From Xanthomonas hortorum (GTDB lineage Bacteria > Pseudomonadota > Gammaproteobacteria > Xanthomonadales > Xanthomonadaceae), in NCBI RefSeq assembly GCF_002940005.1, contig NZ_MDEF01000009.1: a DNA stretch of 64,000 nucleotides; one strand, 5' to 3'. A model generated the notes under the pieces. The model saw only the letters and a program-made list of their open reading frames with translations, ran no database searches and had not been told where the DNA came from. The position numbers were made by a program, and so were the translations under genes. Of this stretch, positions 36,696 to 45,462 are shown piece after piece (position 1 is the first letter of the stretch; the number at the start of each line of letters is the position of its first letter).

Positions 36696-37808
36696 ATGCA
36701 CCGCCTGACCGTGGTGCAACTGCTGCCGGCGCTGCAGTCCGGCGGCGTCGAGCGCTCCACCCTGGAAATCGCCGCTGCGCTGGTGCGCGCCGGCCACCGC
36801 GCCGTGGTGGTCTCTGCCGGCGGTCGCCTGGTCCAGCCGTTGCTGGAGGTGGGCGGCGAACATCTCACCCTGGAGATCGGGCGCAAGTCGCTGCTGACCT
36901 TGCGCCACGTGGTCGGCCTGCGCCGGCTATTTACCGAACTCGGTGCCGACATCGTGCACGCGCGTTCGCGCCTGCCGGCCTGGCTGGGCTGGTACGCGTT
37001 GCGCGGCATGCCGCAGGCCATACGGCCGCGCTTTGTCACCACGGTGCACGGGCTCAATTCGCCCAGCCGCTACAGCGCGGTGATGACATACGGCGAGCGG
37101 GTGATCTGCGTCTCGCAGACGGTGCGCGACTACGTCTGCACGCACTATCCGCAGACCGACACCACCCGCTTGCGCACCATCGCGCGCGGTGTCGATATTG
37201 CGCAGTTCCCGCGTCGCCCGCAGCCCGATCACCGCGCACGCAAATGGGTGCAGACCCTGTTGCCCGGTTGGCCGGCCGACGCCCCATTGCTGTTGCTGCC
37301 CGGCCGCGGTACGCGCCTGAAAGGCCATGCCGACGGCCTGCAACTGCTGGCCGACGTGCGCGCTGCCGGCGTGCCGGCCTGGTTGTGGCTGCCGGGCGCG
37401 CGTGAGCCGGGCCGCGAAGCTTATGTGCGCGAGCTGGAAGCCGAGGCTGCCAGACTGGGCGTGGCCGAGGCGGTCGCCTTCACCGAGCCCACCGCACGCA
37501 TCGCCGAGGCCTATGCGGCCAGCGATCTGGTGCTGCAGCTCTCGCGCAAGCCCGAAGCGTTCGGCCGCACCGTGGTGGAGGCCTTGTCGGTGGGCCGGCC
37601 GGTGTTGGGCTGGGCACACGGTGGTGTCGGCGAGTTGCTGGCCGAGCTGCAGCCTGCCGGCGCAGTGCCGGCGTTCGATGCCCAGGCGTTAAGCACTCAG
37701 GCACTCAACATGCTGCAGCAGGCGCAGACACCGCCAGCTGCGCTCCCCTATACGTTGCAGGCCATGCAATCGGCCACCTTGAAGGTCTATGACGAACTCC
37801 GCCGCTGA
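36696..37808 (+). CDS. Glycosyltransferase family 4 (LPS)
   Basis: 370 residues with a GT-B fold pattern: N-terminal LQSGGVERSTLEIAAAL, and the donor-binding motif EAFGRTVVEALSVGRPVLG (E-x7-E) at about 287-305. It probably adds a sugar to the lipopolysaccharide core. The following O-antigen-ligase-like gene overlaps its 3' end by 20 bp, so translation is coupled. The sugar donor cannot be identified. Confidence 0.88.
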   Translation: MHRLTVVQLLPALQSGGVERSTLEIAAALVRAGHRAVVVSAGGRLVQPLLEVGGEHLTLEIGRKSLLTLRHVVGLRRLFTELGADIVHARSRLPAWLGWYALRGMPQAIRPRFVTTVHGLNSPSRYSAVMTYGERVICVSQTVRDYVCTHYPQTDTTRLRTIARGVDIAQFPRRPQPDHRARKWVQTLLPGWPADAPLLLLPGRGTRLKGHADGLQLLADVRAAGVPAWLWLPGAREPGREAYVRELEAEAARLGVAEAVAFTEPTARIAEAYAASDLVLQLSRKPEAFGRTVVEALSVGRPVLGWAHGGVGELLAELQPAGAVPAFDAQALSTQALNMLQQAQTPPAALPYTLQAMQSATLKVYDELRR

Positions 37809-39123
37809 GGCCATTCCACCCGCGCCCACGTTGACGCCCGATGCCGGTCGCTGGGCACCGCTGTGGGTGATCCTGTTCGTGGCGCTATGGCCCACGCCCG
37901 GGCTGGCCGAAACGGTGTTGTCGCTGGGCGCAGTGTTCGCGGCTTATCGCCTGTTGCATGCGCGTTTCCGTGGTGGCACGCGGTTGCTCAGCGGCGCGGC
38001 GTGGGCGCTGACCAGCGTGTTGTTCTTCGCGTATTGGTTGCCGCAGATGTTGTCGGCATTCGATGCAGTGGAGGTAGGGCGCGCGTTGCGTAAATCGGCC
38101 ACCGATCTGCGCTATCTGCCTTTCATGTGGTTGTGCGCGATTGCGGTGGCCAATGCGCAGCGTCGCCGCCGTACCTTCATCGGCCTGGCGGTGATCGGCG
38201 GGGTGTGGACGCTGGACGCGCTGCTGCAGGCCGCATTCGGCAGCAGCCCGTTGTTCTTCGGCCTGGATCAGATCAAGCAATTGATCAGCGGGCATGGCCT
38301 GTGTACGGCGGAAGAATTGGCACTGGTCGACCGCCTCAGCGGCGTGCTGGGCCCGTGCAATCTCAAGTTCGGGCAGACCCTGGCCAGTCTGTCGCCGTTC
38401 CTGCTGCTCGCGCTCGGGCGGCGCACTGCCTGGGCGTGGGCGGGCGCTGCAGCAGCTGTTGGCGTAGTGCTGGTATTGGCCGGTTCGCGCGCCTCGTGGA
38501 TCACCTACGGCGTGATCGTGCTGCTCTCCGGCTGGCAGTTGCTGGGCGGCCGTCGGCTGCTCGCGGTCGCGATGGTCGGCGCGCTGTTGGCCGTCGGCGT
38601 GGTGGCAATGGCACCGCAAGCACGCGAGCGCATCCAGCGCACCGCGTTGGCCTTCAGCAATGGCGAACAAGGCGTCGACCAGGCCTTGTCCGGGCGTGCG
38701 CAGATCTGGGGCGCGGCGCTGTGCATGATCCGCGCGCATCCGCTTAACGGTGTGGGCGCGCGCGGGTTCCGCCAGGCATATCCGGCCTGCGATCCGGCAC
38801 CCGAACAAGCGCCGGCATGGGGCGGTGGCCCGGCCTTCCATGCGCACCAGATCGTGCTGGAAATTCTTGCCGAAACCGGCGTCATCGGTTTGCTGCTATG
38901 GCTGGCCGGTGCGGCGCAGGCGTGGCGCGCGTGGCGCTATTCCAGCGTTGCGGCGCGTGAGCAGGCGCGTCCAGCGATGATCGCGTTGGTGGCAACGGTC
39001 TTTCCGCTCAACACGCATCTGGCGTTCTATTCCAGCTTCTGGGGCGGCCTGAGCCTGATGCTGGCCGGCTTGTATGCCGGTGCCTTGCTGAACGACGATG
39101 CGGATCAGCCGCCGTCGCGATAG
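37789..39123 (+). CDS. O-antigen ligase-like membrane protein (WaaL/Wzy family)
   Basis: 444 residues with about 10-12 membrane segments and a long periplasmic loop near 250-330 containing RAQIWGAALCMIRAHPLNGVG and a following His (FHAHQIVLEIL). This matches the Wzy_C/WaaL ligase family, which joins O-antigen to lipid A-core. The ATG overlaps the upstream glycosyltransferase gene. A role as an O-antigen polymerase or other glycan ligase remains possible. Confidence 0.82.
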   Translation: MTNSAAEAIPPAPTLTPDAGRWAPLWVILFVALWPTPGLAETVLSLGAVFAAYRLLHARFRGGTRLLSGAAWALTSVLFFAYWLPQMLSAFDAVEVGRALRKSATDLRYLPFMWLCAIAVANAQRRRRTFIGLAVIGGVWTLDALLQAAFGSSPLFFGLDQIKQLISGHGLCTAEELALVDRLSGVLGPCNLKFGQTLASLSPFLLLALGRRTAWAWAGAAAAVGVVLVLAGSRASWITYGVIVLLSGWQLLGGRRLLAVAMVGALLAVGVVAMAPQARERIQRTALAFSNGEQGVDQALSGRAQIWGAALCMIRAHPLNGVGARGFRQAYPACDPAPEQAPAWGGGPAFHAHQIVLEILAETGVIGLLLWLAGAAQAWRAWRYSSVAAREQARPAMIALVATVFPLNTHLAFYSSFWGGLSLMLAGLYAGALLNDDADQPPSR

Positions 39124-39313
39124 GCGTGGCGCTCAAGACGATTGCGCCCAGCGCCAGATCGGCACGGCAGGCGGGAATCACGCGTCAACTGCGGTTGTTT
39201 GCGCGACGTGCGCACTCATCCCTATGCCCGTTCGCGACGCACTCCTGGCTGGTTCTGTAAACCAAGGCAGTCATCTGCGAATGCATGCGTGACGCAGCTG
39301 CGCTGCATCACCA

Positions 39314-40234
39314 TCACCGATAGAAATCGCTGCGCCCGCCCGGCTGGCGTTTGAAGCGCCGATGGATCCACAGGTACTGATCCGGCGCCTCGCGCACCAT
39401 GTCCTCGATCGCCGCATTGACCTGCGCGGTATCGGCGATCACATCCTCGGAGGGAATGCCTGCCAGCGGCGGTGCGATCCTGAGGATGTAGCGGCCGCCT
39501 TCGCGCCGATGGAAATAAGGCACCACCGCGCAACCGGTCAGCCGCGCCAGCTGGTGCGTGGCGGTAATGGTGGAGGCCGGATGCCCGAAAAACGGCACGA
39601 ATACGGTGTCCTTGCCGCGCATGTCCTGATCGGGCGCGTACCACAGAAAGCCGCCGCGCTTGAGATGCTTGATGGTGGCGCGCAGATCCTCGTTGGCGAA
39701 CATGTGCGTGGCATAGCGCAGCCGCCCGCGTTTGACCGCCCATTCGAACACCGGGTTGCGATGCTTGCGGTACATGCCGGCCAACGGCACGTGGTCGCAT
39801 AGCAGCCGCCCGCACATTTCCAGCGTCATGAAGTGGCCGGACACCAGCAACACGCCGCGCTTCTGCTCCTGCAGACGCTGCAGATGTTCCAGCCCTTCGA
39901 CCTGCACGCCCGGCCGGATGGCATCGATGCTGCCCCACCAGGCACGCGCGAATTCGAACAGGCCCACGCCCAGCGCATCGAAACTATCGCGCAATAGCCG
40001 CGCTCGCCAGGTATTGTCCTGCTCGGGAAAACACAGTTTGAGATTGACCTCGGCAGCGCGCCGGCGTGTGCCCGCCAGGCGCAGCGTGAGCCAGCCGACC
40101 CCGCGGCCCAACGCACGTTGCAGCATCCAGGGCAGGCGCCCTGCCAGCACCATCAATGCAAGGCCCAGATACATCGGCCAGTGCTTGGGGGTGCGCAGGG
40201 AAGGGCGGACGGCGACGTTGGCGGGCTCGGACAT
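39314..40234 (-). CDS. lpxL: Lipid A biosynthesis acyltransferase (LpxL/HtrB)
   Basis: 306 residues. Transfers an acyl chain from acyl-ACP to Kdo2-lipid IVA at the inner membrane. N-terminal membrane anchor at about 20-40; catalytic HX4E motif H134-FMTL-E139 in VSGHFMTLEMCGR; later RGGFLWYAPDQDMRGKDTVFVPFFG. It is convergent with the WaaL-like gene and head-to-head with waaA, which makes its substrate. LpxL versus LpxM/LpxP specificity cannot be settled. Confidence 0.9.
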   Translation of the reverse strand: MSEPANVAVRPSLRTPKHWPMYLGLALMVLAGRLPWMLQRALGRGVGWLTLRLAGTRRRAAEVNLKLCFPEQDNTWRARLLRDSFDALGVGLFEFARAWWGSIDAIRPGVQVEGLEHLQRLQEQKRGVLLVSGHFMTLEMCGRLLCDHVPLAGMYRKHRNPVFEWAVKRGRLRYATHMFANEDLRATIKHLKRGGFLWYAPDQDMRGKDTVFVPFFGHPASTITATHQLARLTGCAVVPYFHRREGGRYILRIAPPLAGIPSEDVIADTAQVNAAIEDMVREAPDQYLWIHRRFKRQPGGRSDFYR

Positions 40235-40310
40235 GGCCTAATTCTAAGTGATTGCGTGCGCCGGGCAGCGTGCACATGCGCACGTGTGGGCGCTCCCGTA
40301 TCCTGCACGC

Positions 40311-41627
40311 ATGCGGAAAGACCCGATCGAATGGCTGTTGCGCGGGCTGTACTCGGCGCTGTTGTACCTGTTGCTGCCGGTGACGGTGTACCACCTGGTG
40401 TGGCGCGGGTTTCGCGTGCGCGAATACTTCAATCGCTGGAACGAGCGCTATGCGTCCTACACGCATGCCTGCGGTCGCCCGCGCGTGTGGGTGCATGCGG
40501 TATCGGTGGGCGAGGTCAATGCCGCCGCGCCGCTGGTCAATGCCTTGCGTGCGCAGCGTCCGGATATCCGTTGGGTCATCACCACCATCACCCCCACCGG
40601 CTCCGAGCGCGTGCGCGCGGTGTGGGGCGATGCGGTGGACCATGTGTATCTGCCCTACGACGTGCCCGGCAGCGTGGGCCGGTTCCTGGAGCATTTCCGC
40701 CCGCGGCTGGCGTTGATTCTGGAAACTGAGCTGTGGCCGAACATGTTGTTCGGTTGCCGCGACCGCAACATTCCGGTGTACATCCTCAACGCGCGGTTGT
40801 CGGCGCGTTCGCTGCGCGGCTATCGCGTGCTGGCACCCTTGATCAGCCGGGCACTGCGCACCGTCACCTGCGTGGCGGCGCAATCGCACGACGATGCCGA
40901 GCGTTTCCTCACGCTGGGTGCGCGCCCAGATCAGGTGATCGCGCTGGGCAATCTCAAATTCGATATCGCCGCGCCCGCGCAGTTGCAGGCCCTGGTCGCG
41001 CAGTTTCATACGCACGTGCCCGCAGCGCGACCGGTGTGGATTGCCGCCAGCACGCACGAAGGCGAGGAGTCGGCCGTGGCCGATATCCACGCGCGCCTGC
41101 TGCTGCAATTTCCTGATCTATTGATGTTGTGGGCGCCGCGGCATCCCGAGCGCTTTCCCAAGGTCGAGGCGCTGGCGCGCGAACGTGGTTGGTCCGTGTC
41201 CACACGCAAGACCCAGCAGTGGCCGCAGGCGCGCGACAAGGTATTCGTCATCGATACCTTGGGCGAGCTGATGAGTTTCTATGCCTGCGCGCAGGTTGCC
41301 TTCGTCGGCGGCAGTCTGCAGCCGATCGGCGGGCACAACCTGCTCGAACCGGCAGCGGTCGGCACGCCGGCAGTGACCGGCCCGCATCTGCATAATTTCT
41401 CGGAGATCTCGCGGCGCATGCGCGAGGCCGATGCGGTGACCATCTGCGACGATGCCGACAGCGTGTATCACGATCTTGCGCGCCTGCTCGGCGACCCGGC
41501 CCAGCGCGAAGCGATGGCTGCCGCAGGCCTGGCGCTGGTCGCCAACGGCAAGGGCGCAGTGGCACGCACGCTGGTGCAGATCGCGCCGGACCTGCCGCCG
41601 GTGGTTGGTGATGGTGTGGTGTCTTGA
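40311..41627 (+). CDS. waaA: Kdo transferase WaaA
   Basis: 438 residues. Adds 3-deoxy-D-manno-octulosonic acid to lipid IVA. N-terminal membrane anchor (ALLYLLLPVTVYHLVW), then HAVSVGEVNAA, LILETELWPNML, and the C-terminal donor site GGSLQPIGGHNLLEPAAVGTP. The ATG at 40311 gives the correct N-terminus; an in-frame TTG/ATG-like extension to 40248 would add an atypical 21 residues. Confidence 0.94.
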   Translation: MRKDPIEWLLRGLYSALLYLLLPVTVYHLVWRGFRVREYFNRWNERYASYTHACGRPRVWVHAVSVGEVNAAAPLVNALRAQRPDIRWVITTITPTGSERVRAVWGDAVDHVYLPYDVPGSVGRFLEHFRPRLALILETELWPNMLFGCRDRNIPVYILNARLSARSLRGYRVLAPLISRALRTVTCVAAQSHDDAERFLTLGARPDQVIALGNLKFDIAAPAQLQALVAQFHTHVPAARPVWIAASTHEGEESAVADIHARLLLQFPDLLMLWAPRHPERFPKVEALARERGWSVSTRKTQQWPQARDKVFVIDTLGELMSFYACAQVAFVGGSLQPIGGHNLLEPAAVGTPAVTGPHLHNFSEISRRMREADAVTICDDADSVYHDLARLLGDPAQREAMAAAGLALVANGKGAVARTLVQIAPDLPPVVGDGVVS

Positions 41628-41702
41628 AGATGTAGCTGCGTTCGCTCTGCATCGTTGCGGTGAAACTGTGGCAGTCATGCTCAGTCACATCATCAAGCCG
41701 CT

Positions 41703-41753
41703 TGGAGCTGCTAACAAAACGTGGCGGTCGCGCGGTCGTTTCGTTAGCCGCTG
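41703..41753. repeat. Minimal MITE-like hairpin, copy 4
   Basis: TGGAGCTGCTAACAAAACG is followed after a short GC spacer by GTTTCGTTAGCCGCTGTC, its near-complement, with the same end sequences as the 148-bp element. It is the shortest member seen. Confidence 0.55.
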
Positions 41754-41813
41754 TCTGGCGTCATCTGGAGAGTCTCAAGCCACATTGGTCGAGCGTGCGG
41801 TGCCCTCACCGCT

Positions 41814-41882
41814 CGCGGGACACGCCGCAAGTACGTCCATGTAGGCTCGGTGGCGGCATCCATGCCGCCACACGGTCCCGCA
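41814..41882. repeat. Double-hairpin palindromic repeat, inverted copy C
   Basis: Read on the minus strand it carries the core GGCATGGATGCCGC, then CCTACATGGACGTACTTGCG and GCGTGTCCCGC, as in copies A and B. The inner hairpin here is GGCGGCATCCATGCCGCC. The outer arms are short (GCGGGAC/GTCCCGC). Confidence 0.7.
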
Positions 41883-41955
41883 ATCGGCGAGGACACCGCA
41901 CCAGACAGTTTGCCGTTCGCTTTGAGAAGAGCTAAGCACACCGACCATCTCGACT

Positions 41956-42063
41956 GGTCCTTGCCCGCCCACCGTTGCGGGACCTTACGCGGCATGGATG
42001 CCGCGTAAGAGCCTACATGGACGTACTTGCGGCGTGTCCCGCGATGGTGGGCGGGCAAGGGCC
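41956..42063. repeat. Double-hairpin palindromic repeat, copy B
   Basis: Outer arms 41956-41983 and 42036-42063 pair with a G-U position. The inner hairpin has TTACGCGGCATGGATGCCGC. The same flanking sequence, ACCGACCATCTCGACTGG, is found as in copy A. Confidence 0.8.
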
Positions 42064-42238
42064 CTCCAGCCAAGCCGCAGATCAGCCGCTCTGCCTTGCA
42101 GCGTGTCCCGCGATGGTGGGCGGGCAAGGGCCCTGCAGCGAAGCCGCAGATCAGCCGCTCTGCCTTGCAGCGTGTCCCGCGATGGTGGGCGGGCAAGGGG
42201 CCCTGCGGCCAAGCCGCAGATCACCCGCTAATGCGGCA
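42032..42238. repeat. Three tandem 69-bp units derived from the right half of copy B
   Basis: Units start at 42032, 42101 and 42170. Each begins GCGTGTCCCGCGATGGTGGG. Units 1 and 2 differ by two bases, and unit 3 diverges more at its 3' end. Each unit retains only the right arm, so the left-arm strand is unpaired in units 2 and 3. All three read through as an open frame, but coding is unlikely because it lies wholly in the repeat. Confidence 0.85.
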
Positions 42239-42286
42239 GTCATCGCAGGTATCGCACGCAGCCAGGTACGCGCTTGCATCGGACAT

Positions 42287-42315
42287 AAAAAAGGCGGGCC
42301 TTCGCCCGCCTTTTT
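42287..42315 (-). terminator. Bidirectional terminator after tolC
   Basis: AAAAAAGGCGGGC, tetraloop CTTC, GCCCGCCTTTTT: a 7-bp GC stem with A and T tracts on both sides. It lies 20 bp after the tolC stop and can serve both strands. Confidence 0.9.
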
Positions 42316-42334
42316 AGTCACCTATCCGCTCGCA

Positions 42335-43717
42335 TCACTGCAGCGAGCCACTGCCTTGCAGCTTGGACTCGGCATCCTGCGACAGCAGGCGATTGACGTC
42401 CTGCAGATCAGTGATATCGAGCTTGCCGATCGCCTGGCCCAGCAGTAAACGGTTCTGCAGGAAGTTGTAGCGCGACTGCGCGTAGTTCAGCTGCGCCTGG
42501 AACAGCGTGCGCTGGTTCTGCACCACGTCCAGCACCGTGCGCGTGCCGACTTCCAGACCCACCTGCGAGGCATCGTATGCGGCCTGCGCAGACACTACGG
42601 CCAGACGGCGAGCTTCCACTTCGCTGATGCCGGCGACCACGGTCTGATAGGCATTGCGCGTGTTGCGATCCAGCGCGCGCTTCTGCTGCTCGTAGGTGTC
42701 CTGCTGGATATCGCGACGCGACAGCGCCTGACGCACGGCCGACTGCGTTGCACCGCCGGCGAAGATCGGAATCGACAAGGTGATGCCGATCGAATCGGTA
42801 TCGATATTGAGATTATTTGTCGTGAAATTACCTCCAATCTGGTCAACTGTGCCGCCACCGCCCCAACTATTGGTTCGGCCTATGCTTGCGCCGAGATTAA
42901 GTGTCGGGTAATGGCCTGCGCGTGCGGCGTTGACCTGCGCTTCGGCCGCACTGACCTGCAGCTGTTGCGCCTTCAATGCCGGGTTGTCTGCGATGGCGGT
43001 GGACACCAGCTGATCGACGTTGGCGTAGGCTGCCGGCACTTCCGGACGGAACTCTTCCGGCAGCGCACGCAGGCCGACTACCGGCTGGCCAGTGAGTTCG
43101 GTCAGCGCCTGGTAGTAATCCTTCAGCGTGTTGCGCGCGTTGATGGTGTCGGCGCGCGCCTGGTCGTACTGGGCGCGGGCTTCATGCACGTCGGTGATCG
43201 GCGCCAGGCCCACTTCCAGGCGCTTGTCGGCGTAGTCGAACTGCTTCTTGGCGGCGGCTTCGTTGGTCTCGGCTGCGGCCAGCGATTCGATCCCCACCAG
43301 TACCTGGAAATACGCCGCCGAGCTACGGGTGATCAGATCGTTGTTGGCCGATTCCAGCGTGAAGTCGGCCGCTTTAGCGACTTCGCGCTGTGCGCGCAGA
43401 TTGGAAAACTGCGCCCAGTTGAGGATTGTCTGGCTACCCTGGATCGCATACTGGCGCTGCTTGGTGGTCGAGCGACCGGGTACGCCTTCCAGCTCTCGGT
43501 GCGACTGGGTAAAACCAGCGCTACCATCCAACTGCGGCAGCAACGCCGCACGCGCCTGCACCTGGCCTTCCCGATTGACCAGGCGAGTGGACTCGGCCAC
43601 TGCCAGCTGCGGATCGCCGTTGCGGGCCATTTCGTAGACCTGCAGCAGATCGGTGGCATGTGCTGCCATCGGAGACAGGGCGGCGGCCAGGGCCAGAACG
43701 AGGGATCGGCGGATCAT
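42335..43717 (-). CDS. tolC: TolC family outer-membrane efflux channel
   Basis: 460 residues, signal peptide ending at AAHA-TDLL, two outer-membrane efflux repeats with long alpha-helical coiled-coil segments (about 40-240 and 255-445). Exit duct for RND pumps and type I secretion. The ATG at 43717 has AAGGAAG upstream. It lies 20 bp downstream of pcm on the same strand, and the tetR-type gene is further upstream. The RTX protein at the left edge could be a type I substrate, but nothing here links them directly. Confidence 0.93.
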   Translation of the reverse strand: MIRRSLVLALAAALSPMAAHATDLLQVYEMARNGDPQLAVAESTRLVNREGQVQARAALLPQLDGSAGFTQSHRELEGVPGRSTTKQRQYAIQGSQTILNWAQFSNLRAQREVAKAADFTLESANNDLITRSSAAYFQVLVGIESLAAAETNEAAAKKQFDYADKRLEVGLAPITDVHEARAQYDQARADTINARNTLKDYYQALTELTGQPVVGLRALPEEFRPEVPAAYANVDQLVSTAIADNPALKAQQLQVSAAEAQVNAARAGHYPTLNLGASIGRTNSWGGGGTVDQIGGNFTTNNLNIDTDSIGITLSIPIFAGGATQSAVRQALSRRDIQQDTYEQQKRALDRNTRNAYQTVVAGISEVEARRLAVVSAQAAYDASQVGLEVGTRTVLDVVQNQRTLFQAQLNYAQSRYNFLQNRLLLGQAIGKLDITDLQDVNRLLSQDAESKLQGSGSLQ

Positions 43718-43737
43718 CGGGGAAGCTTCCTTGGGAA

Positions 43738-44394
43738 TCAGAATTGGAATCGGGGCGTCGGTGCGGCGCCCTGAAGATAGGCGAGGTCGGTTTCGAATAA
43801 CGATTCGATGCGCGGCGCGTTGACGTCGCCACGCACCAGGACTGCTTCCATCACCGGTTCGTGACCACGCACGACAAACAGCCGGCCATTCGGGCGCAAC
43901 CACTGCAGCCACTGGGTCGGTAGCGTGTCGACTGCGCCGGTGATGCAGATGGCATCGAAACGACGCTCGCTCTGCCAGCCGAATGCGTCGGCGGTTTCAA
44001 TGCGGACGTTGCTGCCCAGGCCGGTGCTGTCCAGATTGGCGCGTGCGGCGGTGGCCAGTGCCGGATCGATCTCCAGGCTCACCACCTCGCGGGCCAGTGC
44101 GGCCAGGCAGGCGGTGGAAAATCCACTGCCGGCGCCGATTTCCAGCACGTCTTCGCCCGGCTGCAGATCCAGCGCCTGCAGCATGCGGCCTTCGACCACC
44201 GGCTTCATCATCTTGTGGCCGGCCGACAGCGGAATTTCCACATCGACGTAGGCCAGGGTCTTGTAAGCCTCCGGCACGAAGGCCTCGCGCGGCAGGCGCG
44301 CCAGCACGTCGAGCACGCGCAGATCCAGCACGTCCCACGGCCGGATCTGCTGTTCGACCATTTTTTCGCGGGCTTGGGAGAAATCGATCGTCAT
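43738..44394 (-). CDS. pcm: Protein-L-isoaspartate O-methyltransferase
   Basis: 218 residues. Class I SAM-dependent methyltransferase repairing isoaspartyl residues. Motif I is VLEIGAGSGFSTACLA; the family start AREKMVEQQIRPWDV and the post-motif region ICITGAVD are typical. ATG at 44394. It precedes tolC by 20 bp, a pairing also known from other Xanthomonadaceae by recollection. Confidence 0.9.
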   Translation of the reverse strand: MTIDFSQAREKMVEQQIRPWDVLDLRVLDVLARLPREAFVPEAYKTLAYVDVEIPLSAGHKMMKPVVEGRMLQALDLQPGEDVLEIGAGSGFSTACLAALAREVVSLEIDPALATAARANLDSTGLGSNVRIETADAFGWQSERRFDAICITGAVDTLPTQWLQWLRPNGRLFVVRGHEPVMEAVLVRGDVNAPRIESLFETDLAYLQGAAPTPRFQF

Positions 44395-44522
44395 GGTGCG
44401 GCTATCCAACGCAGTGGGGCAAGCATTTTACCGGTGCGCGAGGCAACTGGCGCATCTAGCATCGCCGCGCGCGGCCAAAGCACGCAGTGCCGGAAGTCAT
44501 CGCCACCAACGTCTCGGTGCAA

Positions 44523-45176
44523 TCAGCGCGGCGCATACGCCCTCAAAAAGAAATCCACACTGGCCTGAATGTGCTCATCCACCTGCGCGCGGGTGGGCTG
44601 ACCATGCAGGCCGCACATCATCAGCGCATACAGCTCGCCTTTGAGCAGGCAGACAAACTGTGAAGCAGCGCGCTCCAGCTCGGGGATGTCCAATTGGCCA
44701 TCGGCGACCCGTGCCGAGAGGAAATCCGCCAGTGCCTGTTGGGTCCGCTTGGGGCCGGCATCCCAGAACATTTCGCGCACATGCACATCGCCGGTACCGG
44801 GCGCCATCATCATGCGATGGGTGGCGATTGCAGAGTCGGCGCTGACCATCGTAAAGAAGGCGTTGGCGATTTCGATCAGCTGATCGCGCAAGTTGCCTTT
44901 GGGAGCGTGGTCGAACAGATCGTCCGGCATCATGTGTTGGCATTGTGCACGGATCGCTTCAGAAAACAGGCTTTCTTTGTCGCCAAAGTGACTGTAAACG
45001 GTCAGTTTGGAGACGCCGGCGGCTGCGGCGATGCCGTCCATGCTGACCCCTGCAAAGCCCTGCTCCATGAACATGGTGCGGGCGGCGCCCAGGATGGCGG
45101 CGCGTTTCCCAAGATCCTTGGGACGCCCAGGACCGTTGCTCTTGGTCTTGGACTTGAGGGGGGGCGAACTGGACAT
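44523..45176 (-). CDS. TetR/AcrR-family regulator
   Basis: 217 residues. The N-terminal HTH contains VSMDGIAAAAGVSKLTVYSHF (about 43-63) after a basic leader; the rest is a helical ligand-binding domain. Closest genes are pcm-tolC downstream on the same strand, so efflux control is plausible but unproven. The start at 45176 is chosen over an upstream in-frame extension lacking a ribosome-binding site. Confidence 0.9.
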   Translation of the reverse strand: MSSSPPLKSKTKSNGPGRPKDLGKRAAILGAARTMFMEQGFAGVSMDGIAAAAGVSKLTVYSHFGDKESLFSEAIRAQCQHMMPDDLFDHAPKGNLRDQLIEIANAFFTMVSADSAIATHRMMMAPGTGDVHVREMFWDAGPKRTQQALADFLSARVADGQLDIPELERAASQFVCLLKGELYALMMCGLHGQPTRAQVDEHIQASVDFFLRAYAPR

Positions 45177-45187
45177 ATCGCCAATAC

Positions 45188-45204
45188 TAGACCATCGGGT
45201 TCTA
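45188..45204. promoter_or_regulatory. Possible TetR operator
   Basis: TAGACCATCGGGTTCTA is an imperfect inverted repeat (TAGANCC against GGNTCTA) 12 bp upstream of the TetR gene start. Autoregulation is usual in this family. No second copy was found. Confidence 0.35.
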
Positions 45205-45462
45205 TATTTATACTCGGCGCCTATGGAATGCATTGAAGCGCTCATAAACTGTGGCGTCTGCCCCGCCACCGATGCTGAGCGTCGCGCACCAGCTTGCTTA
45301 TCGCCGTTAATTGTTTCATCTGAATGCCTCCCGGTGTCATCGCCCGCCTGGCTGCTGTAGGGGATCCCCCTAGGGCGCTGAAAAAACCCCGGTGATAGAT
45401 TGACTGACGGTACGTCGGCGTATGTCGGCGACCTTCAGACGGGACGGACGAGGGACGAAAGC

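Noticed and set aside
42032..42238. CRISPR array
   Set aside because: The three 69-bp units are contiguous with no spacers, and are halves of a palindrome present elsewhere.
41975..42448. Open frame with repeated LAACPAMVGGQGP peptides
   Set aside because: It lies wholly inside palindromic and tandem repeats, and the same peptide appears wherever the repeat is, so it reflects DNA repeats and not a protein.
45400..45462. TTG start for the GGDEF protein at 45400
   Set aside because: A rare start codon without a clear ribosome-binding site, which would give an overly long segment before the signal peptide.
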